Origin: Aureimonas sp. AU22
GTDB taxonomy: Bacteria; Pseudomonadota; Alphaproteobacteria; Rhizobiales; Rhizobiaceae
Direction of reading: 5' to 3'
NCBI RefSeq assembly: GCF_001463745.1
Contig: NZ_BBWJ01000044.1
Coordinates: 62,001 to 126,000, forward strand
DNA length: 64,000 nt
The translations under genes were made by a program, and so were the position numbers. The notes under the pieces are model-generated. The model saw only the letters and a program-made list of their open reading frames with translations. It did not search any database and was not told the origin of the DNA. Of the stretch, positions 40,727 through 48,610 are shown in pieces; position 1 is the first letter of the stretch; every line of letters begins with the position of its first letter.

Positions 40727-41035
40727 AAGCGGGTCTTCCTCTGAGCCGGGTGCGCCAACGCGGCGCACCGGCCGCGGCGGTGCGGCTTTGAGACCTGACG
40801 GGGACGTAAGTGGTTCATGGACGGCTTCAATGCGTCCAACAGCCACGGCAAACGCCCTTCGCATTGCGGCGAGGATTAGACCCTTCCTAATGTGGACGCA
40901 AGAAGCTTCCCCAGCGCTTTGGACAGGTCCGAACAAACTTCGGAATGCCCGTCCGGAAGCGGCCAAGGCGGGGGTCGAGCGGACTTCGGGAATGCCAGTC
41001 TAAGAGATGGGGAAGCCTGCTCCGAAGGGAGAAGA
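40727..41035. other. Leader and promoter region of the nuo operon
   Basis: No gene is visible. The nuo promoter must lie here. On the minus strand TTGCGT and TAATCC with a 17-base spacer near 40875-40905 are the best by-eye pair, but the match is poor. No known operator is recognisable. Confidence 0.4.
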
Positions 41036-41112
41036 TGGCGCGAGTGACGGGGCTCGAACCCGCGACCTCCGGCGTGACAGGCCGGCACTCTAACCGACTG
41101 AGCTACACCCGC
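41036..41112 (-). tRNA. tRNA-Asp (GTC)
   Basis: A 77-base cloverleaf with GCGGGTG/CACTCGC acceptor stem, anticodon loop CTGTCAC (anticodon GTC), T loop TTCGAGC and encoded CCA. It differs from the neighbouring copy by one base in the D-loop. Confidence 0.97.
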
Positions 41113-41163
41113 GCTTGTCGTCGCCGTTGGAAGCCAACTGGCAACGTAGTCCAAGAAATGCGC

Positions 41164-41240
41164 TGGCGCGAGTGACGGGGCTCGAACCCGCGACCTCCGG
41201 CGTGACAGGCCGGCACTCTAACCAACTGAGCTACACCCGC
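41164..41240 (-). tRNA. tRNA-Asp (GTC), second copy
   Basis: A 77-base cloverleaf with encoded CCA and the same stems and anticodon GTC as the copy 51 bases downstream. It is nearest to the promoter of the pair. Confidence 0.97.
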
Positions 41241-41280
41241 GCATTGTGTCGCTGGCGTGTCCGTCAGCGGCATGAGCGGT

Positions 41281-41309
41281 CGTTTACGGGCTCCCTCCCC
41301 GTCTGTCAA
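41281..41309 (-). promoter_or_regulatory. Promoter of the tRNA-Asp pair
   Basis: On the minus strand TTGACA (41309-41304) and TAAACG (41286-41281) are separated by 17 bases, a near-consensus sigma-70 arrangement about 40 bases before the first tRNA-Asp. Confidence 0.65.
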
Positions 41310-41472
41310 CGCGCTTTCGCACTGGTTTTGAAAACGACTTGGGAACAGTGGCTTGGGGTGGCAGGCCTGAGGGATCGCCGCCCGAAAATCGGACGGCTGC
41401 ACCTCTTCGGATAGCTCCCCTCGCGAATCCTCGGGTTCTTCAAGGCAAGCCCCGGTGGAAACTGCTCGGCCC

Positions 41473-41502
41473 TTGACCGGAGATATACGAACCGCGTAAG
41501 CC
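41473..41502 (+). promoter_or_regulatory. Promoter of tRNA-Val
   Basis: TTGACC at 41473 and TAAGCC at 41497-41502 with an 18-base spacer place a start point a few bases before the mature tRNA at 41514. Confidence 0.45.
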
Positions 41503-41513
41503 GCAGGCCTGAA

Positions 41514-41589
41514 GGGCGATTAGCTCAGTTGGTAGAGCGCCTCGTTTACACCGAGGATGTCGGCAGTTCGAGCCTGTCATCGCCCACCA
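41514..41589 (+). tRNA. tRNA-Val (TAC)
   Basis: A 76-base cloverleaf: acceptor GGGCGAT/ATCGCCC, anticodon stem CCTCG/CGAGG with loop TTTACAC (anticodon TAC), T loop TTCGAGC and encoded CCA. It lies at the border between housekeeping genes and the catabolic cluster. Confidence 0.97.
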
Positions 41590-41610
41590 AATCATCTCGT
41601 GCGAGAACCA

Positions 41611-41641
41611 GGGGCTTGGGAGCCGATTCCAAGCCCCTTTT
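41611..41641 (+). terminator. Intrinsic terminator of tRNA-Val
   Basis: GGGGCTTGG and CCAAGCCCC form a perfect 9-bp stem with a 9-base loop, followed by TTTT. The 270 bases after it, up to 41910, hold no recognisable gene. Confidence 0.88.
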
Positions 41642-41910
41642 GCGTGGCACGGTTGGAAACCGAGGCAGCGTCGATCCCAACGTCTCTACCGCGCTTGGCG
41701 GAATAGGTTCTCGGTTCGCTGGAAGCGCTGCCGTCGAGGCGGGACCGAACGTCATGTCCCTAACAAGACCCAATCGCTTCGATGCAATGGGTGCTCCGCC
41801 TTTGAAAACGGGGACGCCGCAAGTGCCAGTGCGATCGGCGCCGGCGCTAGCATGGACGTGGACGCCTCGCGTCGCTCTCCTCGGACCGGGAAAACTAAGC
41901 CTCGATCGTT

Positions 41911-42921
41911 TCAGATGCGCCGATTTGAGGAGGCAAGGCGCTGGGCCAGCCGGATAGCGGCCTGAAGCGCGCCGGGATCGGCCAAGCCCTGTCCCGCGAT
42001 GTCGAACGCTGTCCCGTGCGCAGGGGTCGTGAACACGGTGTCGAGTCCGGCCGTGACTGTGACGCCGCGATTGAACCCTTTCAGCTTTGTCGCGATCTGG
42101 CCTTGGTCGTGATACATGGCCACGACCCCGTCGTAAGATCCGCCGAACGCCTTCACGTAGACCGTGTCTGCGGGAAACGGGCCCTCGCAGTCGATCCCGT
42201 CTTCGCGCGCCGCGGCTTCGACGGCCGGACGAATGACGTCGATCTCCTCCATTCCGAAAAGACCATTTTCGCCGCCGTGGGGGTTGAGCGCCGCCACTGC
42301 GATGCGTGGGCGCTCGTAGCCGGCCTGCCGCATTATCCGGTCGCACAGTCGGATCGCGTCCCGGATCGCAGGCCCGGTCACCCCGTCCAGCGCCTCGCGC
42401 AGCGAGACGTGCGAGGTGACGCGCGACATCCACCAGCCTTCGAGGACGTTCATCTCGCTGAAATACGTCGTGTGGCGGAGAAGATGCGCGAACATCTTGT
42501 GCTCATCGGGAAACCGCCATCCGCCGTCGAACATCGCCCGCTTGTTCAGGGGAGCGAACGAGACGGCGTCGACCTCGCCACGCTGGGAGAACGCCACAGC
42601 GCGCGCCAACGTATCACCGGTCAAACGTCCCGATTCGGCCGAGGCTACCCCTTGCGGAAAGAGAGCGGGGTCGGTGTTGCCGAGGTCCACGATCGGCACG
42701 ACGTCCGGGTCGTCCCAAGCCGCCTCCGACGGCGAGGAAACGCTATGGAAGCGAAGGGACGCGCCGGTCTGTTCGCAGGCGCGGTCCATGACCCGACGGT
42801 CGCCGACGACCACGAGGCGCGGATCGCCTGCCTCGCGCGGGTTCATCAGGACCTTGGCGAGAATTTCGGGGCCGATGCCGGTGCAGTCGCCCGGGGTCAC
42901 CGCGATGACGGGGTCGTTCAT
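41911..42921 (-). CDS. PdxA-family dehydrogenase (PdxA2/TphB-like)
   Basis: A 336-residue metal- and NAD-dependent oxidative decarboxylase of the PdxA family. Motifs are TPGDCTGIGPEILAKVL, FAPLNKRAMFDGGW, ALNPHGGENGLFGMEE, MYHDQGQIATKLKGF and TPAHGTAFDIAGQG, with the metal His residues present. The family holds biosynthetic PdxA but also catabolic PdxA2 (four-carbon acid phosphates) and TphB (terephthalate diol). The catabolic context and the HDQGQIATKLKGF variant favour a catabolic role. I start at 42921, where GGAG lies 8 bases upstream. It is third in a unit after two isopropylmalate-dehydrogenase-like genes. Confidence 0.85.
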   Translation of the reverse strand: MNDPVIAVTPGDCTGIGPEILAKVLMNPREAGDPRLVVVGDRRVMDRACEQTGASLRFHSVSSPSEAAWDDPDVVPIVDLGNTDPALFPQGVASAESGRLTGDTLARAVAFSQRGEVDAVSFAPLNKRAMFDGGWRFPDEHKMFAHLLRHTTYFSEMNVLEGWWMSRVTSHVSLREALDGVTGPAIRDAIRLCDRIMRQAGYERPRIAVAALNPHGGENGLFGMEEIDVIRPAVEAAAREDGIDCEGPFPADTVYVKAFGGSYDGVVAMYHDQGQIATKLKGFNRGVTVTAGLDTVFTTPAHGTAFDIAGQGLADPGALQAAIRLAQRLASSNRRI

Positions 42922-42934
42922 ATCGGTGTCTCCT

Positions 42935-43999
42935 TCAGGCATCGGCCAGAGCGTCGACGACCGCTCGTCCGCAGGCTGCCGTATCGGCGGTGCCCTTCAG
43001 GTCGGCTGTGCGGGTGGCGGGGTCGGCAAGCGTCCGCTCCACGGCGCGCACGATCGCATCGGCGGCTTCGACGTACCCGAAGTGTTCCAGCATCATCGCG
43101 CCGGTCCAGATCTGGCCGATCGGATTGGCGATGCCGCGGCCCGCGATGTCGGGGGCCGATCCGTGAACCGGCTCGAAGAGCGACGGGAAGCGGCGCTCGG
43201 GATTGATGTTGGCGGAAGGCGCGATGCCGATCGTGCCCGTGCAGGCGGGACCAAGGTCCGAAAGGATATCGCCGAAGAGGTTCGAGGCGACCACGACGTC
43301 GAATCGGTCGGGCTGAAGCACGAAGCGCGCGCAGAGGATGTCGATATGGTCCTTGTCCCAGCGCACGTCCGGATAGGCGGCGGCCATCGCCTCCACGCGC
43401 TCGTCCCAGTAGGGCATGGTGATCGAGATGCCGTTGGACTTGGTGGCCGATGTCAGGTGTCGCTTCGGCCGTGCCCGAGCGAGTTCGAAGGCGAAGCGCA
43501 GGATGCGATCGACGCCGATCCGGCTCATCACCGTTTCCTGGAGCACGATCTCGCGCTCGGTGCCGGGAAACATGCGTCCGCCAACCGAGGAATACTCGCC
43601 TTCCGTGTTCTCGCGAACCACCATGAAGTCGATATCGCCGGGCTCGCGTCCCGCCAGCGGCGACGGCACGCCGGGCATGAGACGCACGGGGCGCAGGTTC
43701 ACGTACTGGTCGAACTCGCGCCGGAACTGGAGGAGCGAACCCCAGAGGGAGATATGGTCGGGCACCTTCTGCGGCCATCCGACCGCGCCGAAGAAGAGTG
43801 CGTCGTGCGAACCGATCTGCTGCTTCCAGTCCTCGGGGAGCATGCGCCCATGTTCGAGATAGTAGTCGCAGGAAGCGAAGTCGAAGAAGTCGAAGTCGAG
43901 GTCCAGCCGGAAGCGCCTGCCCGCGGCTTCCAGCACGCGGATGCCTTCCGGCATGACCTCGGTCCCGATTCCGTCCCCCGGTATGACCGCAATGCGCAT
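42935..43999 (-). CDS. Isocitrate/isopropylmalate-type dehydrogenase (tartrate/D-malate dehydrogenase-like), copy 1
   Basis: A 354-residue beta-decarboxylating dehydrogenase. It starts MRIAVIPGDGIGTEV and carries VVRENTEGEYSSVGGR (substrate loop), the catalytic Lys in SATKSNGISITMPYWD and the NAD/metal segment SNLFGDILSDLGPA with FEPVHGSAPDIAGRGIANP. RENTEGEYS and the SNGI segment are typical of tartrate/D-malate dehydrogenases, not LeuB. The start at 43999 has GGGGAG 6 bases upstream. It lies between another copy and the pdxA-like gene. Confidence 0.88.
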   Translation of the reverse strand: MRIAVIPGDGIGTEVMPEGIRVLEAAGRRFRLDLDFDFFDFASCDYYLEHGRMLPEDWKQQIGSHDALFFGAVGWPQKVPDHISLWGSLLQFRREFDQYVNLRPVRLMPGVPSPLAGREPGDIDFMVVRENTEGEYSSVGGRMFPGTEREIVLQETVMSRIGVDRILRFAFELARARPKRHLTSATKSNGISITMPYWDERVEAMAAAYPDVRWDKDHIDILCARFVLQPDRFDVVVASNLFGDILSDLGPACTGTIGIAPSANINPERRFPSLFEPVHGSAPDIAGRGIANPIGQIWTGAMMLEHFGYVEAADAIVRAVERTLADPATRTADLKGTADTAACGRAVVDALADA

Positions 44000-44010
44000 C
44001 ACCATCTCCC

Positions 44011-45087
44011 CTATGCGTTGTCGCCGAGGATGGCAGCGACAGCCGCCTCCGTCACGTCGGTCGTCGTCGCCGTGCCGCCGAGATCGGGCGTATGAAGCGC
44101 GGGGTCGGCGGTGATGCGCTCCACCGCGCGCATGACCCGTGCGGCAGCGTCGGTTTCGCCCATGTGATCCAGCATCATGGCAGTCGACCAGAAGGTACCG
44201 ACGGGGTTCGCGATCCCTTTCCCGGTGATGTCGAAGGCAGAGCCATGAATCGGCTCGAACATGGACGGGCTGCGCCGCTCGGGATCGAGATTGGCTGTGG
44301 GCGCGATTCCGATCGACCCCGCGAGCGCTGCCGCCAGATCCGACAGGATGTCGGCATGCAGGTTCGTCGCGACGATCGTGTCGAGGCTCTGCGGCTTCAT
44401 CACCATGCGCACCGTCATGGCGTCCACCAGCATCTTGTCGTGCGTGACGTCGGGAAAGTCCCGCGCCACCTCGGCGGCGATCTCGTCCCACAGCACCATG
44501 CCGTGGCGTTGGGCGTTGGACTTGGTGACGATGGTCAGACGCTTGCGCGGGCGTGCGCGCGCCGTCTCGAAGGCGAAGCGCATGATGCGCTGGACCCCGG
44601 CCCGCGTGAAGATCGAGACGTCGGTCGCCACCTCCTCCGGCAAGCCCTTGTGCGAGCGTCCACCCTGCCCGGCATACTCGCCTTCCGAGTTCTCCCGCAC
44701 GATCACCCAGTCGAGGTCGCCGGGTTCGATGTCCCCGAGCGGTGAACGGATGCCCGGCAGGATACGCGTCGGCCGGACGTTGGCGTACTGGTCGAGCGGC
44801 TGGCAGATGGCGAGCCGCAAGCCCCATAGCGTGAGGTGGTCGGCAATGTCGGGAGCGCCGACGGCGCCGAAGAGGATGCCGTCGAAGGCACGAAGCTGGT
44901 CGGCCCCGTCGGCGGGCATGAAGGCGCCGGTCCGACGGTAGCGCTCCGAACCCCAGTCGAATGGTTGGAGATCGAGCGCAAACCCGCCGTCGCGTTGCGC
45001 CGAGGCTTCCAGAACGCGGCAACCGGCAGCCACCACTTCGATGCCGATGCCATCGCCCGGTATGACGGCGATCCGGTACTGGCGCAT
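44011..45087 (-). CDS. Isocitrate/isopropylmalate-type dehydrogenase, copy 2
   Basis: A 358-residue paralogue of the next gene, MRQYRIAVIPGDGIGIEVV. The substrate loop is VRENSEGEYAGQGGRSHKG, the catalytic Lys lies in TKSNAQRHGMVLWDEI and the cofactor region is TNLHADILSDLAAALAGSIG with FEPIHGSAFDITGKGIANP. It is closest to tartrate dehydrogenase/D-malate decarboxylase-type enzymes. It heads the three-gene minus unit. GGGAGG lies upstream of the ATG at 45087, and the promoter region is shared divergently with the alpha/beta hydrolase. Confidence 0.87.
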   Translation of the reverse strand: MRQYRIAVIPGDGIGIEVVAAGCRVLEASAQRDGGFALDLQPFDWGSERYRRTGAFMPADGADQLRAFDGILFGAVGAPDIADHLTLWGLRLAICQPLDQYANVRPTRILPGIRSPLGDIEPGDLDWVIVRENSEGEYAGQGGRSHKGLPEEVATDVSIFTRAGVQRIMRFAFETARARPRKRLTIVTKSNAQRHGMVLWDEIAAEVARDFPDVTHDKMLVDAMTVRMVMKPQSLDTIVATNLHADILSDLAAALAGSIGIAPTANLDPERRSPSMFEPIHGSAFDITGKGIANPVGTFWSTAMMLDHMGETDAAARVMRAVERITADPALHTPDLGGTATTTDVTEAAVAAILGDNA

Positions 45088-45137
45088 GCAATCCTCCCCT
45101 CGTGCTTCGGCGGAGGCTGCGGCAGCGCGGCCATCGA

Positions 45138-45169
45138 TGTCAACCATTATTGTTGACAATTTACAGATA
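45138..45169. promoter_or_regulatory. Shared operator-like element, site 1 (divergent promoter)
   Basis: TGTCAAC-N7-GTTGACA forms an inverted repeat at 45138-45158. The right part belongs to TGTTGACAATTTACAGATA (45151-45169), which is nearly identical to elements before the PrpD and ABC-importer units. It lies 34 bases before the hydrolase ATG and 64 bases before the dehydrogenase ATG. The TTGTNNACAA core fits a GntR/FCD operator, and TTGACA could also act as a -35 box. Confidence 0.6.
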
Positions 45170-45202
45170 CCGACCCATGACTGCGGTCGGGAGGACCATG
45201 CG

Positions 45203-46135
45203 ATGTCGACGACTGAAAGCGTATCGAGCGCGACGGAGGCCTTGATGCCGGGCTTCCGCGTCCAGCGGATCGAAACCAAGGGCGCATCGATCCATACCGC
45301 GATAGGCGGCTCCGGCCCGCCGCTCCTCCTGATCCATGGCAATCCGCTGACCCACATCAGCTGGCACCGTGTCGCACCGCAGCTTGCCGAGCGATTCACG
45401 GTCGTCGCGCCCGATCTTCGCGGCTACGGCGACAGCTCCAAGCCGGACGGCGGCGAAGACCATGCCGCCTACTCGTTCCGTGCCATGGGTGAGGATATGG
45501 TCGACGTGATGAGGCAGCTCGGCTTCGAACGCTTTGCGGTGGCCGGCCACGACCGAGGTGCGCGCGTCGCCTTCCGCATGGCCCTGGACCATCCGGACCG
45601 CATCGAGCGAATGGCGGCTCTCGACATCGTGCCGACTTACGAGCTCCTGTCCAACGTCACGATGGGCTGGGGGCTGGAGAGCTACCATTGGTTCTTCATG
45701 GCGCAGAAAGCGCCCTTCCCCGAGAAGCTGATCGGGGCCGATCTCGACTATTACATCCACTACAAGCTCAACAAGCGGGGCGTCGGGCTCGGAATCTTCG
45801 ATCCGCGTGCCTTCGCCGAATACGCCCGCTGCACCACGGCCGAACAGATCCATGCGGTCTGCGAGGACTACCGCGCGACCGTCACCCTGGACTTCGCGAT
45901 GGACAAGGCGGACCACGAGGCGGGACGACGCATCGCCTGTCCGGTTCTGGCGCTGTGGGGGTCCAACAGCCACGTGGGCCGGCATCTCAAGCCCGACGAG
46001 GCATGGGGGCGCTGGACGACGGACTATCGGGGATACGCGATCCCAACGGGCCACTACCCGGCCGAGGAGCGGCCCGATCTGGTCGCGCCCGCGCTCCTCG
46101 ACTTCTTCTCGGGCATCGAGCCCCGCACGCCCTAG
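45203..46135 (+). CDS. Alpha/beta hydrolase of the fluoroacetate/haloacetate dehalogenase type
   Basis: A 310-residue alpha/beta hydrolase. The oxyanion motif HGNPLTHISWH is followed by the nucleophile D117 in GHDRGARVAFRMALDHP, with R118 and R121 placed to hold a carboxylate. D141 (LDIVPTY) and H284 (TGHYPAEE) complete the triad. H162-W163 and Y223 occupy the positions of the halide-binding His-Trp and Tyr of the characterised Rhodopseudomonas palustris fluoroacetate dehalogenase, with matching spacing as far as I recall that structure. Defluorination or dechlorination of a small 2-haloacid is therefore plausible; epoxide or other ester substrates are not excluded. GGGAGGA precedes the ATG. 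It is convergent with copy 3 of the dehydrogenases. Confidence 0.85.
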   Translation: MSTTESVSSATEALMPGFRVQRIETKGASIHTAIGGSGPPLLLIHGNPLTHISWHRVAPQLAERFTVVAPDLRGYGDSSKPDGGEDHAAYSFRAMGEDMVDVMRQLGFERFAVAGHDRGARVAFRMALDHPDRIERMAALDIVPTYELLSNVTMGWGLESYHWFFMAQKAPFPEKLIGADLDYYIHYKLNKRGVGLGIFDPRAFAEYARCTTAEQIHAVCEDYRATVTLDFAMDKADHEAGRRIACPVLALWGSNSHVGRHLKPDEAWGRWTTDYRGYAIPTGHYPAEERPDLVAPALLDFFSGIEPRTP

Positions 46136-47229
46136 GCGGTAGCGAGCGCTGCGGCCTCCATGCCGCTCAGGATGCCGCGCGTCATGTCGGCGGTGCCGCC
46201 GGTTCCTTTGATATCGCGGGTCCGGGTCGCGGGGTCGGCAAGGGCTGCTCCGATGCCCTCGCTCATCAGTCGCGCCGCGTCCACGGCCTCAGGTACGCCC
46301 CGGTCGTGGCCGAGCCATTCCACCATCATGCGGGCGGACTCGATCATCGCATAGGGGTTCGCGACGCCGGCCCCGGCGATGTCCGGCGCCGAACCGTGGG
46401 TCGCCTGCGCCATGGCGATCTTGCCCTCGCCGATGCACAGACCCGGCGCCATGCCGAGACCACCCACGAGGCCCGCCGCTTCGTCGGTGAGGATGTCGCC
46501 GAACATGTTGGTGGTGACGATGACGTCGAAACTCTGGGGATCGCGGACGAGGCGCATGGCCATCGTGTCGACGATCACCTCGTCGCAGCGAACGTCCGGG
46601 AACTCCTGCGCCACGCGTCGGCACTCCTCCGCGAACATCCCGCAGCCGAGCTTGAAAACCGTGTCCTTGTGTACGAAGGTCAGATGCTTCTTCGGCCGTT
46701 GGCGGGCAATCTCGAAGGCCGCTCGGGCGACGCGCGAGGAGCCGCGCCGGGTGATCACCCGGACGGAGATCGTCACGTCCTCCGTCGGGCGAAACTCGCC
46801 GGAGCCCGCAACGACATTGCGATCCGGCTGGAAGCCCTCGTTGTTCTCGCGAACGATCACGAGGTCGACGTCGTCGTAGATCGCCCCGAGGCCCGGAAAG
46901 CTCCGGGTCGGCCGCACATTGGCGAAGAGGTCGAAATGCTTGCGCAGGATCGGGTGCGGATTGATCGCGCCCGGTCCCTTCGGATAGGCCTGATGGCCGA
47001 TCGGACCGAGGATGAAGCCGTCGAGCTTCGACAGGGCCTCCAGCGTTCCGTCCGGCATGGTGGAGCCATGCATGTCGAGGGAGCGCCGGCCGATCGGCAT
47101 GGGACGCCAGTCGATACGAAGGCCGGTGCGCGCGGCAGCCGCGCGCACGACTTCGACCGCCGCCGGCACGATCTCGTGGCCGATGTCGTCGCCGTCGAGG
47201 ATGCCGATCGTCAGGTGTTGGTCCGCCAT
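46132..47229 (-). CDS. Isocitrate/isopropylmalate-type dehydrogenase, copy 3
   Basis: A 365-residue beta-decarboxylating dehydrogenase, more divergent than the two upstream copies: TIGILDGDDIGHEIVPAAVE at the start, IVRENNEGFQPDRN as the substrate loop, the catalytic Lys in FVHKDTVFKLGCGMF, and TTNMFGDILTDEAAGLVGG with QATHGSAPDIAGAGVANP. The Asn-rich loop differs from tartrate and LeuB types, so the substrate may be another 3-substituted malate. GGAGGAGG lies upstream of the ATG at 47229. It shares a CTAG with the convergent hydrolase, so the two stops overlap. Confidence 0.84.
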   Translation of the reverse strand: MADQHLTIGILDGDDIGHEIVPAAVEVVRAAAARTGLRIDWRPMPIGRRSLDMHGSTMPDGTLEALSKLDGFILGPIGHQAYPKGPGAINPHPILRKHFDLFANVRPTRSFPGLGAIYDDVDLVIVRENNEGFQPDRNVVAGSGEFRPTEDVTISVRVITRRGSSRVARAAFEIARQRPKKHLTFVHKDTVFKLGCGMFAEECRRVAQEFPDVRCDEVIVDTMAMRLVRDPQSFDVIVTTNMFGDILTDEAAGLVGGLGMAPGLCIGEGKIAMAQATHGSAPDIAGAGVANPYAMIESARMMVEWLGHDRGVPEAVDAARLMSEGIGAALADPATRTRDIKGTGGTADMTRGILSGMEAAALATA

Positions 47230-47243
47230 GTCCTCCTCCCGGC

Positions 47244-48587
47244 TCAGGCGGCGCAGAGGCGCGAGATCGCGCCCGCGTCCGACGCTTCGGCGAGACCCCA
47301 TCCGGCCTCGATCGCTCGCGCGGTCGTGTCGGCCCCCACCACCGGCTCGGCCTGGCGGCGGAACTTCTCCGTGATCGCCTCGTCCGACAAGGGCCTCTCA
47401 AGGCTGCCCAGCGCATGCTCGACGTGGAGCTCGACCCGCTCGCCGTCCTCGAGCGTGACGACGATCCTGACCGCGTCCTCCTCGATGCCGGGCTCGACCT
47501 TGGCCGACACACGGTCGCGCAGGGCGATGATCTCGGGATCGCGAACCATCTCGTCGGTGAAGGCGGTGGGCGTACCGTCGCCATGAAGAAGCGCGGCGGC
47601 TGCCGCGTGATACACGCTGAACTTGCCTTCGAGCCCCGTCTGCGGCGTGCGCTTGCCGGTGAGTTCCAGGACGAGGTAGTGGGTGCCGAGCTCCACCGAA
47701 CGGATGCGCTTCACCCGGTCGCCCAGGCGCTCGCGCAGCTGCGTGCAGCCGTCGATCGTGGGGTGGATCACGATCCCGCAGGCATAGGGCTTGTAGCTGT
47801 TGAGCCCCGCTTCCCAGTGCGTCCCCAGACCGTCCACGATCTCACCGTAGTCCTGCTTGGTGGACAGGACGTTCGCCCAGCCGCGGGGCGCCTCGATGCC
47901 GCGCAGCGAGGAATCGAAGTTCGCCTTGGCCAGGAAGGCCGCCGCCGCCCCGTTCTGCGCGGCGCGTCCGGGATGGAAGCTCTTGGTCATGGTGCCGAAC
48001 ATCTCGCGCAGGCCCGAAGATTGCGTTGCCGCGATGCCGAAGGCCCAGCTCATCTGCCGCTCGTCGAGGCGCAGGAGCCGCCCCACCGCGGCAGCCGCAC
48101 CGAAGACACCCGCGGTTCCGGTGATGTGCCAGCCCCTGTCGTAATGCTCGGGGTAGACGGAATTGCCGATCCGGCACTCGACCTCGACGCCCACCACAAG
48201 CGCCGCCAGGAACTCCTCGCCCGTGACGGGCCGCGCCTCCGCCACCGCCAGGATCGCCGAGGCGACGGGACCGGCGGGATGGATGATGGTCTTCAGATGC
48301 GTGTCGTCGTAGTCGAGCACATGGGACGAGATGCCGTTCATGAGCGCGGCGTGGAGTTCGTCGAGGCGTTCCGCGCGGCCCAGAACCTGCGCCCGCGCGG
48401 GGCCCGAGAACGGGGCGAGCGCTTCGATGGCGCGATCCACCGTTTCGTGTCGCGCGCCGCCGAGCGCGCAACCCAGCCAGTTGACGAAGGTGCGCACGCC
48501 CTCCCGCCGCACAGCGGCGGGAATGTCGCCGGGACGAAGGCCCACGGTCCAGTCGGCGAGGCGCTTGGTGATGTCGGTATCGGTCAT
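47244..48587 (-). CDS. MmgE/PrpD family protein, copy 1
   Basis: A 447-residue MmgE/PrpD-fold protein. The family contains 2-methylcitrate dehydratase, cis-aconitate decarboxylase and iminodisuccinate epimerase, and acts without metal or cofactor. Visible family segments are NGISSHVLDYDDTH, HPAGPVASAILAVAEA, GIAATQSSGLREMFGTMTKS, FHPGRAAQNGAAAAFLA and YKPYACGIVIHPTIDG. The start is taken as ATG 48587; a TTG at 48614 overlapping the upstream stop is possible. It lies between copy 2 and dehydrogenase copy 3. Confidence 0.85.
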   Translation of the reverse strand: MTDTDITKRLADWTVGLRPGDIPAAVRREGVRTFVNWLGCALGGARHETVDRAIEALAPFSGPARAQVLGRAERLDELHAALMNGISSHVLDYDDTHLKTIIHPAGPVASAILAVAEARPVTGEEFLAALVVGVEVECRIGNSVYPEHYDRGWHITGTAGVFGAAAAVGRLLRLDERQMSWAFGIAATQSSGLREMFGTMTKSFHPGRAAQNGAAAAFLAKANFDSSLRGIEAPRGWANVLSTKQDYGEIVDGLGTHWEAGLNSYKPYACGIVIHPTIDGCTQLRERLGDRVKRIRSVELGTHYLVLELTGKRTPQTGLEGKFSVYHAAAAALLHGDGTPTAFTDEMVRDPEIIALRDRVSAKVEPGIEEDAVRIVVTLEDGERVELHVEHALGSLERPLSDEAITEKFRRQAEPVVGADTTARAIEAGWGLAEASDAGAISRLCAA

Positions 48588-48610
48588 GGATCGGCTTTCG
48601 GAGCGCGCGT

